Part shown: piece after piece, positions 1 through 8,008 of the stretch
How the letters are laid out: every line of letters starts with the position of its first letter
Position numbering within the stretch: position 1 is the stretch's first letter
Assembly (NCBI GenBank): GCA_002127295.1
Contig: NFUV01000003.1
Coordinates: 371,577-435,576, forward strand
Length of the DNA: 64,000 bases
Direction: 5' to 3'
Origin: Chitinophagaceae bacterium IBVUCB2
GTDB taxonomy: Bacteria; Bacteroidota; Bacteroidia; Chitinophagales; Chitinophagaceae
Notes under the pieces: model-generated
The model's input: only the letters and a program-made list of their open reading frames with translations
Told to the model about the DNA's origin: nothing
The model's database searches: none
Translations under genes and position numbers: made by a program

Positions 1-1
1 A

Positions 2-673
2 GCCAGTTCAAAAGATAATGTGCTTACTTATGCCGTAATAAAAAATGCCTTCCAGGCAATTGGTATTACAGACCCTTCGCCCAATGCTAATCCTAAACTT
101 GTGTTGAATGAATGTGTCATTAATAATGCTTATGATGCGGGCATCATCTCCATTAACTCAAGTATAAGAGCCAGGAATTGTTTAATAACGAACTGCGGTA
201 AGAATCTTTATTTAGCAAAAGGTGGTGACTACCAATTTACACATTGCACTATTGCTACCTATGCCAGCAGCTTTATTGAACATAAGGATCCTGTACTCAC
301 CCTTACAAATTTTGCTAATAACACATCCGCCAACCTTACAGCCTTATTTCGGAATTGTATTTTCTGGGGTGAAAATGGATTAGTGGATAACGAAGTAGTT
401 GTATTAAAAAATGGCAACACAACTTTTAATGTAAACTTTGATCATAATCTTTGGAAAGTGCAAACTGCGCCTGCAAATATTACCAGCAATCAAATTATCA
501 ACAACCAGGCTCCCCAATTCGACAGTATTAACACTTCAAAGAATTATTATGATTTCAGGCTTACAACCTCGCCTGCTATTAATAAAGGCGTAAACGCCGG
601 AGTAATAACCGATTTAGACGGCAAACCCCGGCCGGTTGGAATACCCGACTTAGGGTGTTTTGAAAAACAATAA
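2..673 (+). CDS. Right-handed beta-helix / choice-of-anchor Q type protein, 3' fragment
   Basis: The reading frame is open from the first bases of the window, so the true start lies upstream and only the last 224 residues or so are seen. The repeated short beta-strand pattern with Asn/Ile/Cys steps (for example ARNCLITNCGKNLYL and HCTIATYASSF) is typical of a parallel beta-helix. The ending, SPAINKGVNAGV then DLDGKPRP then IPDLGCFE, is the signature that closes choice-of-anchor Q proteins (usual form SPAIDAGT...DIGAYE). Family members are surface or secreted proteins, some acting on polysaccharide; no catalytic residues can be assigned here. There is no T9SS sorting domain after the closing motif, so export would rely on an N-terminal lipoprotein or signal sequence outside the window. 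Confidence 0.75.
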   Translation, partial: ASSKDNVLTYAVIKNAFQAIGITDPSPNANPKLVLNECVINNAYDAGIISINSSIRARNCLITNCGKNLYLAKGGDYQFTHCTIATYASSFIEHKDPVLTLTNFANNTSANLTALFRNCIFWGENGLVDNEVVVLKNGNTTFNVNFDHNLWKVQTAPANITSNQIINNQAPQFDSINTSKNYYDFRLTTSPAINKGVNAGVITDLDGKPRPVGIPDLGCFEKQ

Positions 674-717
674 AGGCAACTATAAATAAATAGTACCCGA
701 TTAGAACAAGGTTGGTT

Positions 718-725
718 TAACTTTG
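718..725 (+). promoter_or_regulatory. TAnnTTTG -7 box upstream of the glutathione peroxidase
   Basis: TAACTTTG matches the Bacteroidota housekeeping -7 consensus exactly and lies 27 nt before the ATG at 753. No clear TTTG -33 element is seen at the usual spacing, so this is a motif-only call. Confidence 0.4.
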
Positions 726-752
726 TTATTCCTACAAATAAAATACTCAAGC

Positions 753-1274
753 ATGAAATCTCTTTTTGTCGCAATGATATTTGCTGCCACTACGCTAACC
801 GGTGGTTCTATTTATGATTTTAAAGTTCCCGGCTTAGAAGGAACTGATATTGATTTTTCTCAATACAAGGGGAAAAAAATAATGATTGTAAATACAGCCT
901 CCAAATGTGGTCTTACTCCTCAATATGAAGGATTGGAACAATTATATAAAAAGCATAAAGACAAATTAGTCATCATTGGTTTTCCCGCCAATAATTTCGG
1001 TGGACAGGAACCATTGGAAAATGGTGGTATCAAAGAATTCTGCAAACAAAATTATGGTGTTACTTTTCCCATGGCAGAAAAGATTTCTGTAAAAGGTGAT
1101 GATATCCATCCTCTTTATAAATATTTAAAAGAACAAGCAGTGGCCAAAGGCTTTGCTGACCCTGTAACCTGGAACTTTGGTAAATTCCTGGTAAATGAAA
1201 AAGGTGAGTTGATTGCAACTTTCAGCCCCAGAACAGTGCCGTTGAGTGATGATATTTCCAAGTATCTAAACTAA
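753..1274 (+). CDS. Glutathione peroxidase-family thiol peroxidase (exported)
   Basis: This is a 173-residue GPx-fold peroxidase that reduces hydroperoxides, in bacteria usually with thioredoxin rather than glutathione. The active-site tetrad is visible: peroxidatic Cys52 in NTASKCGLTPQY, Gln85 in GFPANNFGGQEP, and Trp140/Asn141 in VTWNFGKF. Cys97 (EFCKQNYG) is placed as the likely resolving cysteine. The first 18 or so residues are hydrophobic and look like a signal peptide, so it probably acts outside the cytoplasm. The start at 753 was preferred to an in-frame codon at 723 because it gives the clean signal peptide. A terminator hairpin follows. A second GPx paralogue lies at 33485-34168. 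Confidence 0.88.
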   Translation: MKSLFVAMIFAATTLTGGSIYDFKVPGLEGTDIDFSQYKGKKIMIVNTASKCGLTPQYEGLEQLYKKHKDKLVIIGFPANNFGGQEPLENGGIKEFCKQNYGVTFPMAEKISVKGDDIHPLYKYLKEQAVAKGFADPVTWNFGKFLVNEKGELIATFSPRTVPLSDDISKYLN

Positions 1275-1308
1275 TAATTCCAGCATAGATTTTAAATAAA
1301 TTGTTTGT

Positions 1309-1347
1309 AAAAAGCGATACAAGTAAAATTCTGTGTCGCTTTTTTAT
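1309..1347 (+). terminator. Intrinsic terminator after the glutathione peroxidase gene
   Basis: The arms AAAAAGCGATAC and GTGTCGCTTTTT (one G-T pair) are separated by about 12 nt and followed by T-rich sequence. The hairpin sits between the peroxidase stop and holB. Confidence 0.7.
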
Positions 1348-1359
1348 TTACAGATGGGT

Positions 1360-1367
1360 TACTTTCG
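1360..1367 (+). promoter_or_regulatory. Probable -7 box for holB, almost adjacent to the start codon
   Basis: TACTTTCG differs from TAnnTTTG at one base and ends 6 nt before the holB ATG. If used, the transcript would have essentially no leader, as for pheS, gldH, murI and others in this window. Confidence 0.35.
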
Positions 1368-1373
1368 CCTTCC

Positions 1374-2594
1374 ATGCAATTCACCAATATCATAGGTCAA
1401 TCATCCGTAAAACAGCAACTGGCAGAGTTGGTACAACACAACCGTCTAAGCCATGCTTTATTGTTTTTGGGTAAAGAAGGTAGCGGTGCATTACCACTGG
1501 CAATTGCCTTTGCTCAATATATTGTTTGCGAAAAAGTAAATGGCAAACATTCGACAGCCCAGCAACAAGGGCCATCGTTATTTGGAGATGCTGAACCAGA
1601 ACCTGCAATTTCTGCTGCTGAAGTAATAAATGATGCCTGCGGTGTTTGTTCTGCTTGTTTAAAAACTATTCAGCTAGTTCATCCGGACATTCATTTTTCT
1701 TACCCAACAGTTACAAAAAAAGCTGGTGAAAAACCTATTGCTACCGATTTTATTACTGAATGGAGAGAGTTTATAAAACTAAATTCTTACGGCAATTTGT
1801 TTGACTGGATCGAACAGATAAAAGAAAAAGAAAATAGCCAGGGAAAAATAACAGCCGAAGAGTGTAACGAGATCATTCGCAAGTTGAGTTTGAAAAGCTT
1901 TGAAAGTGAGTACAAAATTCTAATTATGTGGATGCCGGAAATGCTGGGCACAGAAGGTAATAAATTATTGAAGCTGATCGAAGAACCGCCACCGAACACC
2001 TTGTTCATTTTGGTTGCAGAAAATGATGCGCTGGTTTTGCAAACTATTGTAAGCCGGTGCCAGTTGATCAAAGTACCATCACTGGATACAAAAGAAATAG
2101 AAGAGGCGCTTATCAGTCGCAATAAAACCGAACCTGCCATTGCCCGCCAGGTTGCCAGTGTAAGCGAAGGCAATTACCGGGAGGCATTGCAATTGGTGCA
2201 GCATGCAGAAGAGGACTGGCAATCCCTTTTACGGGAGTGGTTAAATGCGATTTTAAAAACCGGCCCGGTTGCACAAACCAAATGGGTGGAAGATGTAAGC
2301 CGGCTGGGGCGGGAAAAGCAGAAGCAGTTTCTCCGCTATTTTAATCATTTGCTGGAGCAGGCCATTCATTACCGGATAAGGGGTGAAGAGCTTGTAATTG
2401 GCGAAAAAGAGAGGGATTTTGCAGAAAGATTGAATAAAATCGCCGGAATTGAGCAACAACAGGCCATTATTGAGGAATTGGACAGGGCCAGTTATTATAT
2501 AGAACGGAATGCCCACGGCAAAATGCTCTTTCATGCCTTAACCATTAAGCTCTACCATATTATTCAGGATAAGATTGTATTTTTGGAAAACTGA
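1374..2594 (+). CDS. holB: DNA polymerase III subunit delta' (clamp loader)
   Basis: This is a 406-residue AAA+ clamp-loader subunit that helps load the beta sliding clamp. The N-terminus (FTNIIGQ..VKQQL, SHALLFLGKEGSG) is the standard DnaX/HolB opening. The P-loop region GKEGSGALP lacks the GK[ST] core, as expected for the non-hydrolysing delta' subunit. The zinc module is Cys52, Cys89, Cys92, Cys95; about 36 residues (53-88) are inserted between the first and second cysteine, a long linker rich in Gln, Pro and Glu. The arginine-finger motif appears as IVSRCQLIKVP. It is followed by ricT, a pairing common in Bacteroidota, though here 259 bp of repeat-bearing DNA separates them. Confidence 0.92.
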   Translation: MQFTNIIGQSSVKQQLAELVQHNRLSHALLFLGKEGSGALPLAIAFAQYIVCEKVNGKHSTAQQQGPSLFGDAEPEPAISAAEVINDACGVCSACLKTIQLVHPDIHFSYPTVTKKAGEKPIATDFITEWREFIKLNSYGNLFDWIEQIKEKENSQGKITAEECNEIIRKLSLKSFESEYKILIMWMPEMLGTEGNKLLKLIEEPPPNTLFILVAENDALVLQTIVSRCQLIKVPSLDTKEIEEALISRNKTEPAIARQVASVSEGNYREALQLVQHAEEDWQSLLREWLNAILKTGPVAQTKWVEDVSRLGREKQKQFLRYFNHLLEQAIHYRIRGEELVIGEKERDFAERLNKIAGIEQQQAIIEELDRASYYIERNAHGKMLFHALTIKLYHIIQDKIVFLEN

Positions 2595-2614
2595 GGGGAG
2601 CTAAGAGGTTGAAA

Positions 2615-2630
2615 CCTGCCGGCAGGCAGG
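2615..2630. repeat. GC-rich palindrome CCTGCCGGCAGG
   Basis: A perfect 12-bp palindrome extended by CAGG lies in the holB-ricT gap. A related palindrome with CCTGCCT/AGGCAGG arms lies at 14868-14888. In both places it stands near a copy of the composite interspersed repeat. Confidence 0.55.
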
Positions 2631-2733
2631 TAGAAAATGAGGGAAAGAAATTAGCTTCTAAAGATTTGAATTAATTACTTGTGTTCACAACTACTTCTAC
2701 ATATAATACCACTGTTGAAACTGCCCCGGCATT

Positions 2734-2775
2734 GCTGAGCAGCGAACAGAACCCTGAAGAGTGCGACGCAACAAC
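2734..2775 (+). repeat. Interspersed composite repeat, copy A
   Basis: The core reads GCTGAGCAGCGAACAGAAC followed by CCTGAAGAGTGCGACGCAAC. The same string, with few changes, is found on the opposite strand at 14944-14984 and partially at 12427-12456. It is intergenic and non-coding; the rest of the holB-ricT gap holds no gene. Confidence 0.6.
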
Positions 2776-2853
2776 AGCTCAATAGAATTTACCGAGCTGG
2801 GTTCATCATCTGTCCTCAACTATTAGTTTTTATCTTTTAATTATTATCTGATC

Positions 2854-4254
2854 ATGAGTTGTACAAGTTGCAGTACCGCCAGCAAGGGCAAACCGGGTGG
2901 ATGTAAAAGTAATGGCGGGTGTAGCACCGGTGGATGTAACCGTATGAATACACATGATTGGCTTCGCAACCTGCCCATAAGTGATGTGGCCAGTGCCTGC
3001 AAAGTAATGGAAGTGAGTTTTAGCCAGGGAACCCGCAAAGATTTTTATCGTAACCCCACCTTACAGCCTTTTGAAAAGGGTGACCTGATAGCTGTGGAAG
3101 GAGTAAGTGGTTTTGACCTGGGGGAAGTTTCGCTAACAGGTGAAATTGTACGCCTGCAAATGAAAAAGCGAAATGTAAAAGAAGATAACCCGGATATGAA
3201 AAAAGTGTTGCGCACAGCAACTGACCGGGATATTGATATATGGAAACAGAATAAAGCAAGGGAACCGGAAGCGGTAATTCGCAGCAGGGCAATAGCCCGG
3301 CAATTGAAACTGGATATGAAAATAAGCCAGGTGGAAATGCAGGCAGACGGACGTAAAGCGACTTTTTTTTATATAGCTGATGGCCGTGTGGATTTTAGAG
3401 AGTTAATTAAAGTTTATGCTTCGGAGTTTAAAGTAAAAGTTGAGATGCGCCAGATCGGTGCAAGGCAGGAGGCCGGTAAAGTAGGTGGTATTGGTAGTTG
3501 CGGCAGAGAACTTTGCTGCAGTACCTGGCTTACAGATTTTTCTTCGGTCAATACAACTGCAGCCCGTTATCAGAATTTATCGATCAATCAAACAAAACTG
3601 AGCGGACAGTGTGGCCGTTTGAAATGTTGTTTGAATTATGAGTTAGATACTTACTTAGATGCATTGCAACATTTTCCTGATAACTGTGATGTATTGCAAG
3701 TGGCAAAAGGAAATGCTTTCTTAGTGAAGAAGGATATTTTCAAAAACCTGATGTGGTACACATTGCCGGATAGCAATAAACAGTACCCATTAAGTATTGA
3801 GAGAGTTAACAAAATAAAGTCCTTGAATCAGCAGGGCATCAGACCTGAAGAGTTGGAACCAGTTGATGTATCATCTAAAACTGTAGAGAAAGAACCAGAA
3901 TTTGTTGAGTTGGTTGGTCAGATAAGTTTGAAAAGTTTGGATAAAGCCGCGGCAGATAAAAAACGTAAGCAACAAGGTGGTCAGCAACGTCAGCAAGGCG
4001 GACAACAACAGAGACCTAACAATCCCAATAGAAACCAGCAAGGCGGGAATCAACAACGCAATCAGCAAGGTGGTGGTCAGCAACGTCAGCAAGGCGGACA
4101 ACAACAGAGACCTAGTAATCCCAATAGAAACCAACAAGGCGGGAATCAACAACGACCTAATAACCCGAACAGAAATCAGCAACGACCAAACAATCCAAAC
4201 AGGAATCAACAAGGGCCAAATAATCCAAACCAGGGAAGCGATAAAAAAGATTAA
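2854..4254 (+). CDS. ricT: PSP1 / RicT-family protein with Q/N-rich tail
   Basis: This 466-residue protein has three parts. Residues 1-30 are Cys-rich (C3, C6, C17, C23, C28). Residues about 75-275 form the PSP1 core with the Cys motifs CGRELCC (216-222) and CGRLKCC (253-259). From about residue 375 comes a low-complexity Gln/Asn/Gly/Pro tail. In Bacillus, RicT (YaaT) works with RicA and RicF as an Fe-S complex affecting RNA processing; Bacteroidota homologues are usually annotated only as PSP1 proteins. The tail is encoded by a 96-bp tandem duplication (3976-4154). The stop abuts the stop of the convergent gene with no spacer. In many relatives gldH follows; here gldH is at 23543. Confidence 0.85.
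   Translation: MSCTSCSTASKGKPGGCKSNGGCSTGGCNRMNTHDWLRNLPISDVASACKVMEVSFSQGTRKDFYRNPTLQPFEKGDLIAVEGVSGFDLGEVSLTGEIVRLQMKKRNVKEDNPDMKKVLRTATDRDIDIWKQNKAREPEAVIRSRAIARQLKLDMKISQVEMQADGRKATFFYIADGRVDFRELIKVYASEFKVKVEMRQIGARQEAGKVGGIGSCGRELCCSTWLTDFSSVNTTAARYQNLSINQTKLSGQCGRLKCCLNYELDTYLDALQHFPDNCDVLQVAKGNAFLVKKDIFKNLMWYTLPDSNKQYPLSIERVNKIKSLNQQGIRPEELEPVDVSSKTVEKEPEFVELVGQISLKSLDKAAADKKRKQQGGQQRQQGGQQQRPNNPNRNQQGGNQQRNQQGGGQQRQQGGQQQRPSNPNRNQQGGNQQRPNNPNRNQQRPNNPNRNQQGPNNPNQGSDKKD
3976..4154 (+). repeat. 96-bp-period tandem duplication inside ricT
   Basis: The 83 bp at 3976-4058 recur almost unchanged at 4072-4154 (period 96 bp, exactly 32 codons). They encode the QQRQQGGQQQRPNNPNRNQ-type units of the RicT tail. 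The period is a multiple of three, so copy-number change would keep frame. Confidence 0.85.
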
Positions 4255-4950
4255 TTAAGGATAATAGAAATCGTACTTAAGTTCAGTTTTGCTGATTAGT
4301 TTATCAGCTTTACCATCAATTGCAAATATTCTAACTTCTTCTTGTAATCCTTTCTCATTGTATTTATATGTTGAAAATCCCCTTAAAATACCATCAGATT
4401 TGTATTCTACTCTTGTTGCATCCCCAGTGCTATTCATTTCTGTAATGTTTACTTCTGTCTTCTTACCGTTCTTTATAAGAATAAGTCCCTCTGATTTGCC
4501 TAATGAATTATACTTGAACAAACTTGTATCAGAATTATCAAACACCGTTAATAGGGGCTCATGTTTTGAATTATACTTATGATATTCTGTCCTCTTTTCT
4601 TCATACGCTAAGATTTCAATGGAATAAGAGCTATCCGAATTGTATTTGTAAAAATGAAGCTGATCCAAGAACCACCCTCCACTCACCCTTTCCAATTGTA
4701 CTATCCGGCCATTTTCTACAATAGTTGTAAATGAATGAACCATTTCGCCATTTATAAAAATTAATGAATCGTCGCCCCGAATCGTATAATAAGTTTTTGT
4801 TTCTCTCCTTTTATTCCCGGGCTCTTTATACTCAGCTTTTGTAATCGCTTTAATTTTATTATCGATAATAGCTTTTCTAGAAGTCTGCGAAAAACCTATC
4901 AAAATAAATGAGTGTAGAAATATTGCTATAAAAACAACTCTCTTCATCAA
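4255..4950 (-). CDS. Secreted protein with YD/KYN-type repeats, function unknown
   Basis: A 231-residue protein with a signal peptide (positively charged start, hydrophobic core, cleavage near IGFSQ). The body carries recurring aromatic/Asn-Gly strands such as HFYKYNSD, YHKYNSKHE, LFKYNSLGKSEG and STYKYNEKGLQEEV, resembling the YD-repeat or MORN-like antitoxin folds seen in many secreted Bacteroidota proteins. No catalytic motif is apparent. It starts 15 bp downstream of the stop of the large hydrolase gene on the same strand and could share its transcript. I do not recognise a named family. Confidence 0.7.
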   Translation of the reverse strand: MMKRVVFIAIFLHSFILIGFSQTSRKAIIDNKIKAITKAEYKEPGNKRRETKTYYTIRGDDSLIFINGEMVHSFTTIVENGRIVQLERVSGGWFLDQLHFYKYNSDSSYSIEILAYEEKRTEYHKYNSKHEPLLTVFDNSDTSLFKYNSLGKSEGLILIKNGKKTEVNITEMNSTGDATRVEYKSDGILRGFSTYKYNEKGLQEEVRIFAIDGKADKLISKTELKYDFYYP

Positions 4951-4964
4951 CTATATTTTATCTT

Positions 4965-7892
4965 TTAATTGTCACCGACTCCCAACGCCGTGTAAATCGC
5001 ATCTTGTATTTTCCCCCGTATCAGCATTTGGCCGAGCTTATTATTATTTCTGGTAGGAAAAACCCTGTTTGATAAAAAAATATACACCAGATCTTGTTTA
5101 GGATCCACCCATACACAAGTGCCGGTAAAACCAGTATGGCCATAAGTTTCAGGGGATGCTAATGAAGCCGGATAAGGTTCTTTGCGCAGTGTATTATCTT
5201 TCTCCGGTTTATCAAAACCTAAACCACGGCGACTTATTTTACTATTATAAGAAGTAAAAAGATTGATGGTTTCTGATTTTAAATATCGTTCACCATTCAG
5301 CACACCGCCATTCAATAACATTTGATACAACAACGACAGATCATACGCATTAGAAAATAAGCCTGCATGGCCAGATACACCACCGAACATGGAAGCTCCC
5401 TCATCATGCACATATCCCCTCGCTGTTTGCTGACGGAAATGTTTTTCTGTTTCAGTTGGCACCAAACATTCCATTGAAAAGCGTTTAGTGGGATTGAAGC
5501 CAGTTGACATCATTCCAATTTTATCGTAGAAATTTCGCTTGGTATATTGGTCCAGCGTAAGACCTGATACTTCCTGTATAATTCTTCCTAAGAAAATAAA
5601 ATCGTTATCACTATACACATATTTATTCTTAGCAGTTAACGGACTCTTCAAGATACGGTTCCACATCGTATCCTGCCAATCGTTACGCATATACATATTT
5701 TCTGCCACCTTTACTGTGTAGCCAGGCTTCAGTTTATCAGAATAAAATCCGGGTTTTGGAATACCCGTAGCTACATCAATTGTTTCTTTATAAAAAACAA
5801 TAAAGGGATGGAGGCCCGCCTGGTGCAATAAAATATCTTTTATGGTAAGATTGGCTTTATCTGTTCCTTTGGTCCAGGGCAAATAATCGCCGATTGTTTT
5901 ATCGAGGTCCAATAAACCTTCTTCATATAACTTCATTACAGAAACAGTAGTAGCCGAGATTTTAGTAACAGAAGCCAAATCAAAAATACTTTCCGCACTC
6001 ATCATGGGTGATGAGGGATCGAATTCATAATTGCCAAAGGCTTTATGATAAATTATTTCTCCTTTATGAGCTGCTAATACTACGCAACCCGGGTATGCTT
6101 TTTTTGCAATGCCATCCAATGCGATCGAGTCAACGGTCTGTAGTTTTTTTTTAATTTCTTCTTTAGAAGGTTTTATGCCTCCATATACAATTCCATCTCC
6201 GAATTTATACTGACAAACAGTGACAGGCAGTTTACCTTTTGCCATGATCTTACCCTGCAAAAGATCAGCAGCAGCTTGTTGTGTTATTGCATCATCCTGG
6301 TAGCAGGCTACTAATGTATATGCATCGCAGAAATTTTTTGTGGCCAGAACATTCCCAAAAGTGAGGGTTATGGTTTTAATAAAATTTAAGTCTTTGTATA
6401 ATTTAAGTGCGGCCGGGGTAAGGCCAAAATTATTAGCCGGGCGAAGTGAATAATTATGAACCCCGATTACAATCGCATCATACTTGCCATCTTTCTGCAC
6501 TTCCTTCACAATTTCATCTGCTTTTTCCTTCCCTTCATTATAAGAGAAGTAAAAAACATTAGCGTCAAAATCACTCTGCATTCTTTTGCCAAAATCGTTT
6601 AATTCTTTTGTACCGATAGCAACGTATGCCACTTTCTTTTGTTTGTCCGTTAACGGCACTTGTGCATAATCAGTTCTTGACGCCTTATGACCTCCCTGCG
6701 AAAGTATGGTGATGCTATGTTGTGCCACTTCCATTCTGATAGCATCAGTATTGGCATTGATATCTGCCAACAAATTATTGGTATCCACCCACTGTTTTTT
6801 ATTTAAACCGAGATCATACTTAGCCAATAAAACTTTTTTTATTTTTTGATTTACTTCATCCCAGGTTAATCTTTTTTCTGCGATAGCTTTTTTAATTGCC
6901 TCTATGGATGCTCCTACATTTTCCGGCAGACACAACATATCGTTACCCGCAATCAACGATTCTACTGAAATAGTACCTCCCGGGAAATATTTGGTGACCC
7001 CTTTCATTTCTAATGCATCGGTAAAAGTCAACCCCTGGTAGCCCATATCATTTCTTAACAAATCAGTTACACTTTTTTTAGAAATAGAAGTTGCCCTGTT
7101 AGCCGTGTTATCAATTGCAGGAATAGATAAATGTGCGATCATTACACTTCCAACACCTGCATCGAACAAGGCACGGAAGGGAACCAATTCCATAGAATCT
7201 AATTGCTTTCTTGTTTTATTAATAACAGGTAAATCATAATGAGAGTCCACATCTACATCGCCATGACCGGGAAAATGTTTAGCACAAGCCATTATTCCGG
7301 CATCCTGCATGCCTTTCATATAAGCAACGCCAAAACGGGAAACTTTCTCTTTGTCTTCACCAAATGAACGATAACCAATAACCGGGTTGTTTGGATTATT
7401 ATTGATATCAACTACCGGAGCATAGTTAACATGCACACCAATGCGTTTACACTGTTCGCCAACAGCAAGCCCCATTTTATAAACAATATGCTCATCGGTC
7501 AAAGAACCTAATGTTAGTTGAAAAGGAAATTTAATGGCACTGTCTAAACGCATACCCAATCCCCACTCTCCATCAATAGTAACCATAAGAGGAGTTTTAG
7601 CAATACCCTGGTAATAATTTGTAAGATTTGCCTGTCGTACTGGCCCGCCCTGGAAAAAACACAACGCACCAACATTATATTTTTCAATATCACTAACTAC
7701 TTTGGCCACATGGTCTGCTCCGAGATTAGAATGTGCCCGGACAACCATTAACTGGGCAATCCGCTGGTCTTCGCTGAGGCTATTAAATACACTATCCACC
7801 CATTGAGCTTTAGTCAAACTACTTTTATACTGGGCAGTAGAAACAAGAGGAGTAAAAAAAGCAATCGCAAGAGCCAGTTTTAAAAACTTCAT
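4965..7892 (-). CDS. Glycoside hydrolase family 3 / serine hydrolase (beta-lactamase fold) fusion
   Basis: A 975-residue exported protein (signal peptide 1-20). Residues about 30-370 are a NagZ-like GH3 domain with the conserved loop KHFPGHGDVDVDSH (205-218) and probable nucleophile Asp292 in FTDALEM, so it likely removes beta-linked N-acetylglucosamine from muropeptides or related glycans. Residues about 590-975 form a class C beta-lactamase/esterase domain with S641-V-T-K644, Y760-S-D and a late HTGFTGT motif. The middle (about 400-570) is the GH3 C-terminal domain. Such fusions occur in Bacteroidota and suggest coupled cleavage of sugar and peptide/ester bonds in cell wall turnover; the second activity is inferred. 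Confidence 0.88.
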   Translation of the reverse strand: MKFLKLALAIAFFTPLVSTAQYKSSLTKAQWVDSVFNSLSEDQRIAQLMVVRAHSNLGADHVAKVVSDIEKYNVGALCFFQGGPVRQANLTNYYQGIAKTPLMVTIDGEWGLGMRLDSAIKFPFQLTLGSLTDEHIVYKMGLAVGEQCKRIGVHVNYAPVVDINNNPNNPVIGYRSFGEDKEKVSRFGVAYMKGMQDAGIMACAKHFPGHGDVDVDSHYDLPVINKTRKQLDSMELVPFRALFDAGVGSVMIAHLSIPAIDNTANRATSISKKSVTDLLRNDMGYQGLTFTDALEMKGVTKYFPGGTISVESLIAGNDMLCLPENVGASIEAIKKAIAEKRLTWDEVNQKIKKVLLAKYDLGLNKKQWVDTNNLLADINANTDAIRMEVAQHSITILSQGGHKASRTDYAQVPLTDKQKKVAYVAIGTKELNDFGKRMQSDFDANVFYFSYNEGKEKADEIVKEVQKDGKYDAIVIGVHNYSLRPANNFGLTPAALKLYKDLNFIKTITLTFGNVLATKNFCDAYTLVACYQDDAITQQAAADLLQGKIMAKGKLPVTVCQYKFGDGIVYGGIKPSKEEIKKKLQTVDSIALDGIAKKAYPGCVVLAAHKGEIIYHKAFGNYEFDPSSPMMSAESIFDLASVTKISATTVSVMKLYEEGLLDLDKTIGDYLPWTKGTDKANLTIKDILLHQAGLHPFIVFYKETIDVATGIPKPGFYSDKLKPGYTVKVAENMYMRNDWQDTMWNRILKSPLTAKNKYVYSDNDFIFLGRIIQEVSGLTLDQYTKRNFYDKIGMMSTGFNPTKRFSMECLVPTETEKHFRQQTARGYVHDEGASMFGGVSGHAGLFSNAYDLSLLYQMLLNGGVLNGERYLKSETINLFTSYNSKISRRGLGFDKPEKDNTLRKEPYPASLASPETYGHTGFTGTCVWVDPKQDLVYIFLSNRVFPTRNNNKLGQMLIRGKIQDAIYTALGVGDN

Positions 7893-7983
7893 AATTCGGC
7901 AAATTGTAATGTTAACTAAGAGCTTTAAAATTAACCCTTTTGATGCAAAGGTTTTGCGAAGAGTTGCTTAAAAATCAAATCGT

Positions 7984-7991
7984 TATTTTTG
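7984..7991 (+). promoter_or_regulatory. -7 box for mutL
   Basis: TATTTTTG fits TAnnTTTG, with TTG at 7964-7966 as a possible -33 element (17-nt spacer). It lies 17 nt before the GTG start of mutL in the divergent gap. Confidence 0.5.
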
Positions 7992-8008
7992 GCGGCTAAA
8001 GAAGAATT

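Noticed and set aside
3871..4258. Open frames on both strands within the ricT tail repeat (113 and 93 residues)
   Set aside because: They arise from the low-complexity tandem repeat, which stays open in several frames. Only the RicT frame continues into a conserved domain.
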